A DNA stretch of 53,744 bases from positions 8,248-61,991 of the forward strand of contig BRYA01000425.1 in NCBI GenBank assembly GCA_030267965.1. The letters are read 5' to 3'. This document shows, in pieces, positions 42,835-53,456 of this stretch (positions within the stretch are counted from its first letter, which is position 1; each line of letters opens with the position of its first letter). The notes beneath the pieces were generated by a model. That model had not been told where the DNA came from. It made no database searches and saw only the letters and a program-made list of their open reading frames with translations. Source of the stretch: Triparma columacea (lineage: Eukaryota > Sar > Bolidophyceae > Parmales > Triparmaceae). A program made the translations under genes and the position numbers.

Positions 42835-44652
42835 TCACTTTGCTACTGATAGAAGTATCAAACAGAAGAGCGTCACAGTCATAAATATCTTCGCTACAAA
42901 ACTCTTCGAGAGGTTCCCGAAGTAACTCCACCAACCCTTCATCCTCTTTGCACCTGTACGTAGGTTCCAATACTTAGAGTGAAAGACACCCAAGCCCCCA
43001 AAAACTTCCATGAAGACGCAGTAGAAGTCCAGAATGACTTCCGGGCCTACTTGAAATAGGACGATCGAAAAGATTTGCGATCTATCCACAGCTTGACTTG
43101 CCTCAAGGTTTAATGCGCCCGTAGGTACAGCGAAAATCAGGATTGCCACAGCTGCAGCACAAGACACATATTCCACAACCATATCATTATTTCCATCCTG
43201 TGCACGCAGCATTCCCCTCTTCCTGTAAGCAACCTTTTCCTCTTCCGTCCATTTCCCTCCCTTTCGCAAACCATCCTTTAGGTAGTTGTTGAAAAAGAAG
43301 ACCCTAACGCCCATCTCTAAAATGCATCCGAACAGCGACATGAACTGCGCAATCTGCTGAGAAGGGATAGATAGCTGGAGGACCCTACAGAGCAACGCTG
43401 TGGAAAACTCATATGCGAACAGCATGCAATCGGCAATCCAAATAGAAATTCCATCGTCTCCGAGCTTGATAAGTTTGATTTCACCCTTGTTGCCTGTGAC
43501 TTTCACCAAAAGTGCAAGCACAGAGATTGCCGCTTTCCATGCGTCAGTGTCATATGCATTGTAGAGCGCGAATATAAGGGACGCGTACACAACGATCATT
43601 GCCATAGTAAAGAGACAGGGGAGGGCAGTGATCATGGCAGTTTTCAGTCGTTGTTTCTTTGTCTTCTTCGTCTTTACTTTCACCATCTCTCCATTGTTAT
43701 CTGAGGCTACTTTGTCGCGGGTACTTTTTACAGCCAATTGCATCAAATCGCCGATGCCTTTACCCATGAGATCAGCAACCATAGAGGTGCATGCCCCCGC
43801 AAAGACGCACATAATGACAACCAGTACGCCACTCCCTAGACTTTTGCCACCGCAAGCGTAATAAACAGTCGGCAAAAACGCCGGAATTGCCATGACGAGG
43901 ATGAATCTGGAATAGAAAACCAATGGTACGCCCTTCTCAAACCCAAATAACATGAACGCACAAAAGACCGCAAAAGAAAATGCGCATACTATGCTGAGAA
44001 ATTGCTTTGTCCGTCTTTCTCTCTCGTCAGAGTAAATATCCACAAACTCTTCTCGACCGTAATCCTTGATCGTCGAGTTAGTTCCAAATTGAAGAACAGC
44101 AGCATCTCGGATAGAAACTCCTCTTAGAAAATTCCGAAATATGTAGACTACCCCAGCTGTAACACAGCAAAGCAAAGCAGATATGAGCAACATGGCGCCA
44201 ATATTCCATGTTGTCTGAATGAGCGCTTCCTTGAGTGTGATGTCAAGGCGATGCACTTCCTCGCCTTCCTTGAAGCCGCTCTTAATTGCAGCCTTATCGG
44301 CGTCCATCCTATCGCCTAGCTCCAACAAAGAATCAAGAATGTTGTTTTCCTGTGTTGCTCCCCTCCTGATACCAGGTGCTTCTACCGATGTCAGCGTTCT
44401 CTTGATACCTTGACTAGCCTCTTCTTTCTCTTTCGCCTCCCGCTTGGCCCTTTCCTTCAACTCCTGTAGGCATGCGAGAGCGAAGAAGGACAAACTGCTG
44501 GGGGTGTCCTCTTGAGCAGCAAAGGCCTTGATTTGAGCAAGGTCGAAAGAGGAGACTTTGTCGATCGCTCCGGACATTGTCTCACGAAACACATCAAGGA
44601 TGTCGGCAGTGATGTCGGCAGTGGGGGCTTTGAGATCCGAAGATTTGTCCAT
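42835..44652 (-). CDS. Orphan polytopic membrane protein (605 aa)
   Basis: The intronless ORF encodes 605 aa and no family is recognised. The N-terminal 140 residues are soluble and charged, with a helix rich in Lys/Glu (LKERAKREAKEKEEASQ). About nine to eleven membrane segments follow, including IGAMLLISALLCCVTAGVVY, FLSIVCAFSFAVFCAFMLFG, VLVVIMCVFAGACTSMV, VEYVSCAAAVAILIFAV and FMTVTLFCLILLSV. A short basic loop (VKVKTKKTKKQRLKTA) separates two halves. Several conserved-looking membrane cysteines and an Asp in IWIADCMLFAYEF are present, but no transporter signature. Codon use is less GC-biased than in the neighbouring multi-exon genes. The adjacent LRR genes are also intronless. Confidence 0.8.
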   Translation of the reverse strand: MDKSSDLKAPTADITADILDVFRETMSGAIDKVSSFDLAQIKAFAAQEDTPSSLSFFALACLQELKERAKREAKEKEEASQGIKRTLTSVEAPGIRRGATQENNILDSLLELGDRMDADKAAIKSGFKEGEEVHRLDITLKEALIQTTWNIGAMLLISALLCCVTAGVVYIFRNFLRGVSIRDAAVLQFGTNSTIKDYGREEFVDIYSDERERRTKQFLSIVCAFSFAVFCAFMLFGFEKGVPLVFYSRFILVMAIPAFLPTVYYACGGKSLGSGVLVVIMCVFAGACTSMVADLMGKGIGDLMQLAVKSTRDKVASDNNGEMVKVKTKKTKKQRLKTAMITALPCLFTMAMIVVYASLIFALYNAYDTDAWKAAISVLALLVKVTGNKGEIKLIKLGDDGISIWIADCMLFAYEFSTALLCRVLQLSIPSQQIAQFMSLFGCILEMGVRVFFFNNYLKDGLRKGGKWTEEEKVAYRKRGMLRAQDGNNDMVVEYVSCAAAVAILIFAVPTGALNLEASQAVDRSQIFSIVLFQVGPEVILDFYCVFMEVFGGLGVFHSKYWNLRTGAKRMKGWWSYFGNLSKSFVAKIFMTVTLFCLILLSVAK

Positions 44653-45128
44653 GATAAATGCCTCGATCAGTTGAGACTGAGATTAAGGGTTTAAGAGGTT
44701 AAGGCACTTGGAATTACTAGACGGGTGTTGTATAGTAGGTACTCGCTTCCTAAGGTTATGTTTCTAGGAAAAGGTGCCTAAAGTGTAGAGGGGAAGAGGA
44801 CTCAAATCAATGCCGGTCAATGCCCTCCATCCCCCTTCCTTCCTACTCCCCCGAAATGGATTTGCCAAGAAAACTATATTATAGGCTTTAGCTACGTTTC
44901 ACAACCAACCTAACTCTTCACAATACCAATAACAATACTACTACATACACCATATCCAAACACATTGTAGTTTTAGCTCAAATTTGGTCCCCAACAAGAC
45001 TACATCGCCCAAATCCCTAACTTTCAATCTCCTCCTCTCCATCTACACATTCACGCTAAACCCTAACTCAAGCGCTGTGAGGACTTATTCTTTCATCCTC
45101 CCCAAATCCTTCCCAATTTCTTCCCAAA
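44653..45128. promoter_or_regulatory. Divergent intergenic region, right half duplicated
   Basis: Lies between the membrane-protein gene and the first LRR gene. From about 44862 to 45128 it is closely repeated upstream of the second LRR gene (46372-46641), so the promoter was copied with the gene. It contains TATTATAGG and many AT words, but no proven element. Confidence 0.5.
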
Positions 45129-46169
45129 ATGCCTAAATCAGCAGTATACTCTGGCGTGGAGAGCTTCTCTGAAGATCGTGAACTCACAGAGGTGACTTTT
45201 GCAAAGGGAGTGACGACGATTGGGAATAGCGCCTTCGAAGGATGCTCCTCCCTTAAGGCCATCACAATCCCAGTCGGAGTGACGTTGATTGGCAATGACG
45301 CCTTTGCAGAATGCTCCTCCCTCGCAGCCATCACAATCCCGGACTCAGTGACGAAGATTGGCGAATACGCCTTCTACGAATGCTCCTCCCTCGCAACCAT
45401 CACAATCCCGGACGGAGTGACGAAGATTGGCAAATTAGCCTTCTACTACTGCTCCTCCCTCACGGCCATCACCATCCCGGACGGAGTGACGAGGATTGCC
45501 AGTGAAACCTTCAGGGGATGCTCCTCCCTCACGGCCATCACAATTCCGGACGGAGTGACGACGATTGGCAACGACGCCTTCATCAGTTGCTCCTCTCTCT
45601 CAGCCATCACAATCCCTGACGGAGTGACAACGATTGGCGAACGCGCCTTCCAAGTTTGCTCCTCCCTCACGGCCATCACCATCCCGGACGGAGTGACATT
45701 GATTGGCTTTGGCGCCTTCTATGGATGCTCCTCCCTCACGGCCATTACCATCCCAGATGGAGTGCCAACGATTGGCGTACACACCTTCAGAGGATGCTCC
45801 TCCCTCGCAGCCATCACAATCCCGGACACAGTGACTATGATTGGCTACAACGCCTTCAACGGATGCTCCGCCCTGACGAGGCTCAGTTTATCTCCTGCCG
45901 TCTCCGTGGGTATCGACTGCTTCCTCAACTGCACTGCCCTAATCTCTGCCGCTGCCTCACAAAATATGCCGACTGTCAAGGACCTCCTCAACTCTAGGTG
46001 GCACCGCATACTCTCACGCGTCACCGTTCTATCCTGCCTCAAGACACTCTTTACTACCCAAAAAAAGAGGAAGCGAAAGGACGGAGGTGAAGCGCAAACA
46101 CTTGGGGTTACTGCGGTACAAAAGAGACTACCGAAAGTTATGTGGAGAGTTATTCTGGAATTTCTGTAA
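45129..46169 (+). CDS. BspA-type leucine-rich repeat protein, copy 1
   Basis: The intronless 346-aa protein starts MPKSAVYSGVESF. It consists of ten full 23-residue BspA/Treponema-type LRRs plus a partial one. The consensus is GVTxIGxxAFxGCSSLTAITIPD, encoded by 69-bp near-perfect repeats. The non-repeat C-terminus is basic (TQKKRKRKDGGEAQ) and ends KVMWRVILEFL. There is no signal peptide or membrane segment, so a cytosolic or nuclear location is likely. Such LRRs mediate protein binding and are amplified in many protists. The partner is unknown. The DNA-level homogeneity of the repeats points to recent expansion by unequal crossing-over or slippage. Confidence 0.88.
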   Translation: MPKSAVYSGVESFSEDRELTEVTFAKGVTTIGNSAFEGCSSLKAITIPVGVTLIGNDAFAECSSLAAITIPDSVTKIGEYAFYECSSLATITIPDGVTKIGKLAFYYCSSLTAITIPDGVTRIASETFRGCSSLTAITIPDGVTTIGNDAFISCSSLSAITIPDGVTTIGERAFQVCSSLTAITIPDGVTLIGFGAFYGCSSLTAITIPDGVPTIGVHTFRGCSSLAAITIPDTVTMIGYNAFNGCSALTRLSLSPAVSVGIDCFLNCTALISAAASQNMPTVKDLLNSRWHRILSRVTVLSCLKTLFTTQKKRKRKDGGEAQTLGVTAVQKRLPKVMWRVILEFL

Positions 46170-46641
46170 CTCTAAAATCTATTTTGAACTATGTAGGCTA
46201 GAAAAGTTTCATAGACGCACACGGAAGGCAACACACATTGCAATTGAACATTTGAAAATATTTTTATTTGGACGTTTAGGAAGCTGCCTAATCACACACA
46301 CACCTGCATGAGTTCTCCTTCTCCCCCCTCGAAAATGGAAGGCTTGAGACTTTGAGATGATTTGGGCATTATTTGCCAAGAAAACTGTATTATAGGCTTT
46401 AGCTACGTTTAACAACCATTATAACTCTTTACAATACCAATAACAATACTACTACATACACCATATCCAAATACATTGTAGTTTGAGCTCAAATTTGGAC
46501 TCAAACAAACCTACATCGCCCAAATCCCTAACTTTCAATCTCCTCCTCTCCATCTACACATTCACGTTATACCCTAACTCAAGCGCTGTGAGGACTTATT
46601 CTTTCATCCTCCCCAAATCCTTCCCAAATTCTTCCCAAAAT
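46170..46641. promoter_or_regulatory. Spacer between the LRR copies
   Basis: The left part (to about 46313) is the 3' flank copy of unit A and recurs at 47476-47612. The right part from about 46372 is the promoter copy of unit B. No additional gene. Confidence 0.55.
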
Positions 46642-47475
46642 ATGCCCAAATCAGCAGTATACTCTGGCAAAGAGAGATTCCTTGAGGATCGTGAACTCAC
46701 AGAGGTGACTTTTGCAAAGGGAGTGACGTCGATTGGCTATGATGCCTTCAGGAATTGCTCTTCCCTCACGGCCATCACCATCCCAGATGCAGTGACGAAG
46801 ATTGGCTTTTGGGCCTTTTACGGATGCTCCTCCCTCACAGCCATCACCATCCCTGATGGAGTGACGACAATTGGCGAAAGCGCCTTCGAAGGATGCTCCT
46901 CCCTCACAGCCATCACAATCCCGGACGGAGTGACGAAGATTTGCTATGGCGCCTTCTCTGGATGCTCCTCCCTCACGGCCATCACAATCCCAGATGGAGT
47001 GACGACGATTGACTATTGCGCCTTCTATGGATGCTCCTCCCTCACGGCCATTACCATCCCAGATGGAGTGACAATAATTGGCGTACACACCTTCTTTGGA
47101 TGCTCCTCCCTCGCAGCCATCACAATCCCGGACACAGTGACTATGATTGGCCACAACGCCTTCAACGGATGCTCCGCCCTGACGAGGCTCAGTTTATCTC
47201 CTGCCGTCTCCGTGGGTATCGACTGCTTCTCGAACTGCTCTGCCTTAATCGCCGCCGCTGCCTCACAAAACATGTCGACTGTCAAGGACCTCCTCAACTC
47301 AAGGTGGCACCGCATACTCTCACGCGTCACCGTTCTATCCTGCCTCAAGACACTCTTTACTACCCAAAAAAAAAGGAAGCGAAAGGACGGAGGTGAAGCG
47401 CAATTGCTTGGGGTTACTGCGGTACAAAAGAGACTACCGAAGGTTATGTGGAGAGTTATTCTGGAATTTCTGTAA
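46642..47475 (+). CDS. BspA-type leucine-rich repeat protein, copy 2
   Basis: The intronless 277-aa paralogue of the preceding gene has seven full 23-residue LRRs plus a partial one. The length difference to copy 1 (69 residues) is exactly three repeats. The start at 46642 (MPKSAVYSGKERF) matches copy 1. An in-frame Met at 46483 lies in sequence that is non-coding upstream of copy 1, so it is not used. The C-terminal region is almost identical to copy 1, whereas internal repeats differ in the variable positions. Function unknown; probable protein-binding scaffold. Confidence 0.88.
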   Translation: MPKSAVYSGKERFLEDRELTEVTFAKGVTSIGYDAFRNCSSLTAITIPDAVTKIGFWAFYGCSSLTAITIPDGVTTIGESAFEGCSSLTAITIPDGVTKICYGAFSGCSSLTAITIPDGVTTIDYCAFYGCSSLTAITIPDGVTIIGVHTFFGCSSLAAITIPDTVTMIGHNAFNGCSALTRLSLSPAVSVGIDCFSNCSALIAAAASQNMSTVKDLLNSRWHRILSRVTVLSCLKTLFTTQKKRKRKDGGEAQLLGVTAVQKRLPKVMWRVILEFL

Positions 47476-47899
47476 ACTCTAATATCTAGGTTGAACTATG
47501 TAGGCAAGAAAAGTTTCATAGACGCACACGGAAGGCAACATGCATTGCAATTGAACGTTTGAAAATATTTTTATTTGGACGTTTAGGAACGCTGCCTAAT
47601 CACACTCACACCCTAGTCTGACTGAGTCCTCCATCTCCCTTCCTCTCCCATTTTTCTAATTTCTCCTTTGATTTCAATTTGTTCTATATTTAGTGTATAG
47701 CGTGTTTATATCGTTTTAGTAACGTGTGAATAGCGTTTGGATAGCATTTGAGTGTACTTTAGGACGTTTAGTGTTAGTGTTTGCTCATTTTAGGGCACTT
47801 TAGCAGCACACTCGAACCTTTCTTGATTCATAAATAGCTTATTTTCCCAACAAGTAGGAGGAGAAGAAGGAGTATTGTACTGACAACAAAGGGAGGAGT
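47476..47899. promoter_or_regulatory. Intergenic region before SLC35C2-like gene
   Basis: The first ~140 bases are the copied 3' flank of the LRR unit. The remainder (about 47650-47830) has short TTTAGTGT/AGCGTTT-like words repeated loosely and should include the promoter of the transporter gene. No ORF supported. Confidence 0.4.
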
Positions 47900-49876
47900 A
47901 TGAACATTGTAGCACTCCTACCCTCCTTAATGGGATGGTTCTTGTTTAGTTCTTTATTGAGTATATATAACAAATTTGTGTTTGGGACACGAGGCTTTCC
48001 ATATCCACTCTTTATGGTAAGTACTACAAGGACTAAGGGTTAAAGGGTTTGAAAGTTGGGTTTGAAAGAACTAATACAAGATAGACACCTTGAAGAGAAG
48101 ACAGAGAGCTTGAAGAGAGGACAGTGAGGTTGAAGAGAAGAAGGAGCTGGAAGAGAAGAAGAAAGAAGGAGAAGGAGGAGAAGGAAAAGGAAAACAAGGA
48201 TTACGCAGAGGTTATTTCCTAACGATTGAAACGAGGGCCGTAACCATGCGTTGCTCCATTCATTCGTATACTTCATCAAACATCACACTATTCACCACCA
48301 CATCATTCATAGGCAATCAATCTAACACCCTCATCTCCCTCTCCCCCTCTCCCCCCCACTAGACCTCGTTCCACTTCCTCCTCCAATGGATAGTCTCCTA
48401 CATCCTAACAACCTTTTACCCTTTGAAATTCTACAACCTATCAACACCTTCCTCCCCCACCTCCACCACCGCAACAACGCCATCAAAAATAAAATCAAAA
48501 TCCACCACCGCCCCCTCCTTCCTCCTCCCTCTAATAAACCAAATATCCTCCGTCCCCCCCATGACGTTAGATTCCTTCTCCTACATAACCTCCGGTGGTG
48601 TTTCAACACTCCCTATCCTAACCTTCCTCTCATTATCCCTCCCAATCGGCCTAACCTCATCTCTAGATATATCCCTATCGAACGTATCCCTCTCCCTAAT
48701 CTCACTTTCAACGTACGTTATGATTAAATCAACAGCACCGGTCTGGGTTGCGACGTTCGCGATATCACTAGGTATAGAAACCCTCTCCAAGAGCCTAGTG
48801 TTAGTAGTGGGTTTAATATCAATCGGTGAGGTTGTTACTGTATCAGGTAACACCCCGGACGTCGCATCCTCAGTAACTGTAAACGCAACCAGTACAATGA
48901 CAAGCGGGGGTGAAGAAGCATTCGGTAATCCGTTGGGTGTATTCCTCTGTCTCCTAGCATCCGTGCTATCAGGACTACGGTGGACGTTAGTGCAATTACT
49001 ACTTAAGTGTTTGCCTGACTCGTATAGAACGCCCATGGTTACTGTGAGGATTACTGCACCTACTATGTGGTTAGCGACGCTGGTCGCTAGTTTGGTTGTT
49101 GAAGAACCTTGGAATATTGGAGGGACTGTATACGGGGAGGATATTGGGAAGGCGCTAGAGACGTTAGCGGTGGCGGTGGTGGGGGGGGGGATTGCGGTTA
49201 TGATGATACTCTGTGAGTTCAGCTTGATACTTAAGAGCACTGCTGTGGTTCTTATGATCGGCGGAGTTTTGAAGGAGGTTTTCACTATTGTACTTGGGGT
49301 GGCGATATTTGGGGATAAACTTACGGGGAGGAATATGGCGGGGTTCGCGATTGTGCTATTTGGGGTCGCCGTATTTAAGACAAGACATATGGGGGAAGGG
49401 GAGGAGGAAGGTGAGTGGGGGTTTGGGGGATGTGTGGGCCTAATTTTTTGTAGGATAAAGCTTTCGACGAAAACAACAGCAACAACGCATCTGACACCCC
49501 CCCCCTCCCCTCATTTGGCGCGGCACTTGCAGGTGGCTCTGGTGGGTCCTTAGAAGACGAAGATATGGAAGTCGACGTGGAGGTGAGAGTCAAGGCAGGG
49601 CATAATAGAAAATGGGAGGGACTGGGCGACGGGGTTGGGCTCGAGATGTAGAAGCGAAATGAGAAAGCAAACACCCTAAACCAGGAACGTCCACCTGTTG
49701 GGCCATCTCAAAACACCCTTCTAACCAATTCAACAACGGTTTCGCCTCTCGCCTCGCAGGATGGGGATGAGGACGGGGACGAGATGATAGAGCTTGTGAA
49801 GTGGGCTGCCGCTGAGGTTGAGGAGGGCAAGTACGCAGAAGAGGAAGAGGGGGAATGGAATGGCGACATGACGTGA
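47900..49876 (+). CDS. SLC35C2-like nucleotide-sugar/phosphate transporter (TPT family)
   Basis: The triose-phosphate translocator/SLC35 family exchanges sugar nucleotides or phosphates across Golgi, ER or plastid membranes. Exons 47900-48016, 48363-49410, 49533-49582 and 49760-49876 give 443 aa. Exon 1 encodes the first helix and SIYNKFVFGTRGFPYPLFM. Splicing at GTAAGT joins it to TSFHFLLQW, a continuous family motif. Further motifs are LTSSLDISLSNVSLSLIS, KSTAPVWVATFAI, SGLRWTLVQLLL and GGVLKEVFTIVLGVAIFGDKLT. These match SLC35C2 more closely than plastid TPTs. A non-conserved insert (about residues 55-80) lies after helix 2. The last two exons give an acidic soluble tail. The substrate cannot be stated from sequence. 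Confidence 0.9.
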
Positions 49877-50187
49877 TCGGGAAGGGATAAAAGAAAAGAA
49901 GCATATTTGGGCGCAAAAATTATTTATTGAAAGGAAGCATCGTACCCCCTAAGGTTCGCTCTTAAAGTTATTGTAAAGTGCGCAGTAATTGCTATGAGAG
50001 ACATATTCACTGTTCATTTTTCTTCCTACGCTTCTTCACCTGGACTTGAGACTTATCAATTATCGAAAAGAAAAGGCCAAAATCGCAGTTATACTCCTTG
50101 ATCGGCTTCACCCTCCCCCCCTCCGCCACGGCCTCCTTTAGGCGTTGGTAATCTGCTCGCGCCCGTCATCGTGCCGCTTCTCCCTCA
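49877..50187. other. Intergenic, no gene seen
   Basis: 311 bases between two plus-strand genes. Contains the 3' end of the transporter gene and the promoter of the PX gene; no ORF or motif with support. Confidence 0.4.
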
Positions 50188-52818
50188 ATGGCTTCTCTCA
50201 CTCAATCTGCAGGAACTGCCTCGGGTCCATCACCCTCAAGTGGCGCTAGCGACCCATTTGGGAACGACGATGAAGTTCAGGGGATGGGATCGACAAAGAT
50301 CGATAGGATCCGCGTCTACTTGTGCCTTGAAGGCTTGTCAAGCGAAAGTCCAAAGACCGAGGGAAACAGCCCCACGAGAATGGAAGGGGAACAGGAAGCT
50401 CAGGTTTGTCTTGACCTCGTTGTAAGGACCAAGTCGCTCTCTCCGAATGCATTTAGGTTCAGGTCTGGCTGGCTCTCTCACTCTACAGTCTCGGGTGTTA
50501 AAAAAATACTCTTTGAGGAAGTCTCTGATCTTCTCGACAATACTAAGCTAGAGGCATCGACGTTGGCTTCTTCACCCTCCAACGCGAAGTCTCAGAAATT
50601 AATGGGGTTCACCACATTTAAGGGATCGAAGTGGAGAGACATCTCCGAACTCGATCCTGTTGGGGAGCCCAAGGCCAAGGCCTCTAGTTCTGGGGTGGTC
50701 TCGTCTCTGAGACTTCCTCTTACAACGTCGGCACCTAAGAACCCAATTACGAGCGACTGCAAGCTTGCGATCACCTTCGTTCCGAATTCGTCGACGTCAA
50801 CCGAAGCTTTAGTAGCACACACGAGGGACGTAGTCCAAGTAAAAGGCAGGGAGTTCTTCTTCTTCCAAGTCATGCTCGACAAGATGGTCCTGGCGAGAGA
50901 GGATGAAGAGGGTTTAGGATCCCCGTCGATTGGTGGGGGCGGAGACGAGCTTTTGAACGACAAGATCAGAAAAGCAGCATCTGCAAGTGATTCGGGGGGG
51001 AGTGACAGTGAAGAGATAGACGACGCCGAGAGCACCAACCTCAGCCTCAGGGAGACGCTTCGCCAGAGGGCGACGGGTTTTGGGGGCTTCAGAGCTAGCT
51101 CTTTCAGCTTTGACGAAGCGACCGATAGTGACGACGATGACGCTGACGAAGTCATGTGGCTAGACGACGAGCAGCAGAGGTGAGTCACTCCTCCGGAGCA
51201 CGAACTCACTATATTACGCATTGCGGAATATGGAGTAACTCACACTTCAATACTCTCAGCATGAAAGTCCTATTTCCTTACGACTCCGGCGGAACGTTTA
51301 AACCAAACTCCAGCAAGGCCAAGGAGCAGGTGGTCGCGGAAAGCTGCCTCAGTACACCCATTATACTTAAGGTCATTCCTGCCTACAAACTCCCCCCGCC
51401 GGTCTTGAGGATCAGGATACCTTACACTCAACAGACTGTCGATATCTTTCAGAAAAAACATACTGCTTACCACATGTTCCTCAAGCAGGGGAGATTGAGC
51501 TGGAGGGTCGTGAAGAGGTATAGTGACTTCGTGAAACTCGTTGAACAGGTGAGAGAAGTGGTTATTCTGCCAGTACTCAGACTGTCACATTTTCATTCCC
51601 CTTCTTACAACAATGCCACGCCAAAATAACACAATCTTGCATCCTCGCCGCTACCCACAGCTATCCTCAAACTCGGCTGGCGTTACGGACAAGATTGCCA
51701 TCTCGTCCCTCCCGTCGCTGCCTCCCAAGGCTCTCCCCCTTGCATCTGTGACAATGTCGAGCAAAGTGGTTGCACGTCGTAGGGATGGGCTCGAGAAGTT
51801 CATAAGGGCGCTTGTGAAGCTTCCGTCATCACTTTCGAACGTGACTGTGCTCTCATTTCTAGGTTTAGTAAATTCGGCGAGGCAAGACGAAGAAAAGCTC
51901 AGAAAAAAAGCCGGGCAGAAGGAGAACAGAAACGTGATCCACATTTCGCAACTACGTGGGATGCTCAAGTGGGGGGACCTGGTATTGTTCAGGTGCGCAA
52001 ACCCTGTAAGCGCTACGCAGAGGTTAGCAACGGGAGCTGAGTGGGACCACGTTGCTCTGGTGGTAAAAAGGAGGGGAGGTAGAACCCTGGAGCTACTGGA
52101 AAGCACCGGGGATGGCGTGCAATGCTACCCGCTAATTAGCCGGCTTAAGGCATACGGCGGGGAATTCACTGAAAGAATGGCCGTGAGGAGCCTTATCCAC
52201 ACCCGGACATTCCAGGAGTTTGAGAGCATGTGCGACTTCATTGAAAAGGTCGAGGGAATGGATTACGGATTCAACCTAGGGAAGCTATTTGGGGCAATCA
52301 CGATAAACAAGAGGCTTGGGATGGGGGAGGGCGGGAAGATTGGGGCGAAGGCGGCAAAGACAAAGGACGAGGCCGAAGAAGATGACGATGGGAGATTAGG
52401 CAGCTACAAGAGCATGCATTCTAACAGAACAACCGAGGAGGAGAGGAGGGAGAAGGAAGAGGGGTGCAAGGGCGAGGGCAGAAAAAAGAGGGGGCGAGGC
52501 GGGGGGATGGGAGGAATTGCAGGCGTCGGAACCCTCCTCGACTTCAATAATAGAAAGGAGTCGTACTTCTGTTCGGAGCTAATTGCCATGTCCCTCAAGG
52601 CAATGGGCCTCATGTTCCAGAGGAGGAATGAGCTCTTCTTTTGGCCAGGAGAATTCGGAAGAGGCGGTGCGCTCGAAAAAAGCCTCATCGATGGCTGCGG
52701 CTATGGAGAGGAAATTCTTGTGGACTGCAGACTAATGGAAATCGGAAGTGCAAGGGTGTCAACGAGATGGGACAAGGAGGAGGAGGACGACAAAGAAGAC
52801 GACGAAGACGAGTACTGA
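50188..52818 (+). CDS. PX-domain protein fused to a YiiX/NlpC-P60-like (permuted papain) domain
   Basis: Three exons (50188-51179, 51260-51548, 51661-52818) give 812 aa. Residues 1-331 form an unknown region ending in an acidic Ser/Asp-rich linker. A PX phosphoinositide-binding domain spans about 380-500 (AYHMFLKQGRLSWRVVKRYSDFVKLVEQ, then RRDGLEKFIRALVKLP and VLSFLG). The second intron splits it. From about 525, LKWGDLVLFR, EWDHVALVVKR (H557) and, after a charged insert, SYFCSELIAMSLKAMGL (C731) match the permuted papain-like fold of YiiX/LRAT/NlpC-P60 relatives, with His before Cys as expected. A thiol hydrolase on lipid or peptide substrates at endosomal membranes is a reasonable inference. 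The insert between His and Cys is Lys/Glu/Gly-rich, and the protein ends in an acidic tail. Confidence 0.85.
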
Positions 52819-53456
52819 ATATATACTAAGTTCAACGCATTTTGTAAGCGAACAATTTCGGATTAGGAAGGCCAAGTTGACCAAAACCAGACGTCCTATA
52901 GCAATTGAAAAATAACAACTTGCACTCTTGCATGTCTCTTGCATGTACGAACGTTGACTTTTTTAAGATTTAATCGAAAAACCACCGCAAGGCCGAGAGC
53001 AACGCTTACATTAAGTTTCTCCCAGCTTCCTTCCCTACAAACTTGTAAGGTGCTTTGGAATTAATTCCTGACGTCCAGAATGACGAACGAGGGGAACAAC
53101 AAAGAGCGAGCAGGCAAATTCTCAAGCTGATCTCTCACCTTTAACCTGACGAAACAACAAAAAAGTGAGTTCAGAGGAGGAAGACGGGGAACGAACAAGA
53201 GTTATTTGACGCTGAACTCTATTAATGCGCGGAGTGATGTGATTTGCAAAGTGGCCCGAGATGGAGATGGGAAGAGGCCAAGGAGGGGGGGTTCATAAAA
53301 CACGTCGTGTGTTTTTGGATGACGTCATCGTCTTTCTTAGATTTATTCCCCCCGGAGGACCGGTCGTATTCAATATTTACGTAAGCAACTAGCTCATCTT
53401 GCCCCCTCCCCGCTTTAACATCCTTCCTCTAGGTTTGAGAAATCTGCAGAGGCAGC
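52819..53456. promoter_or_regulatory. Intergenic region before the partial gene
   Basis: 638 bases with no supported ORF. A palindrome GATGACGTCATC (53318-53329), containing the bZIP/CRE core TGACGTCA, and an imperfect palindrome AACACGTCGTGTGTT just upstream lie about 130-160 bases before the next ATG. These are plausible transcription factor sites, on sequence grounds only. Confidence 0.35.

Larger units (their letters stand above)
44862..47612 (+). repeat. Direct tandem duplication carrying two BspA-type LRR genes
   Basis: Unit A (about 44862-46313) and unit B (about 46372-47612) share promoter, coding and 3' flank, ending with the same TTTTTATTTGGACGTTTAGG tail. Unit B is shorter mainly because its gene lacks three 69-bp LRR repeats. 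Confidence 0.9.

Noticed and set aside
45196..45840. CRISPR-like regular repeats
   Set aside because: The 69-bp periodicity is the codon-level image of 23-residue LRRs in an open frame with no unique spacers.
46483..46641. N-terminal extension of LRR copy 2 from an upstream Met
   Set aside because: The homologous DNA before copy 1 is non-coding flank, so the shared start MPKSAVYSG is used.
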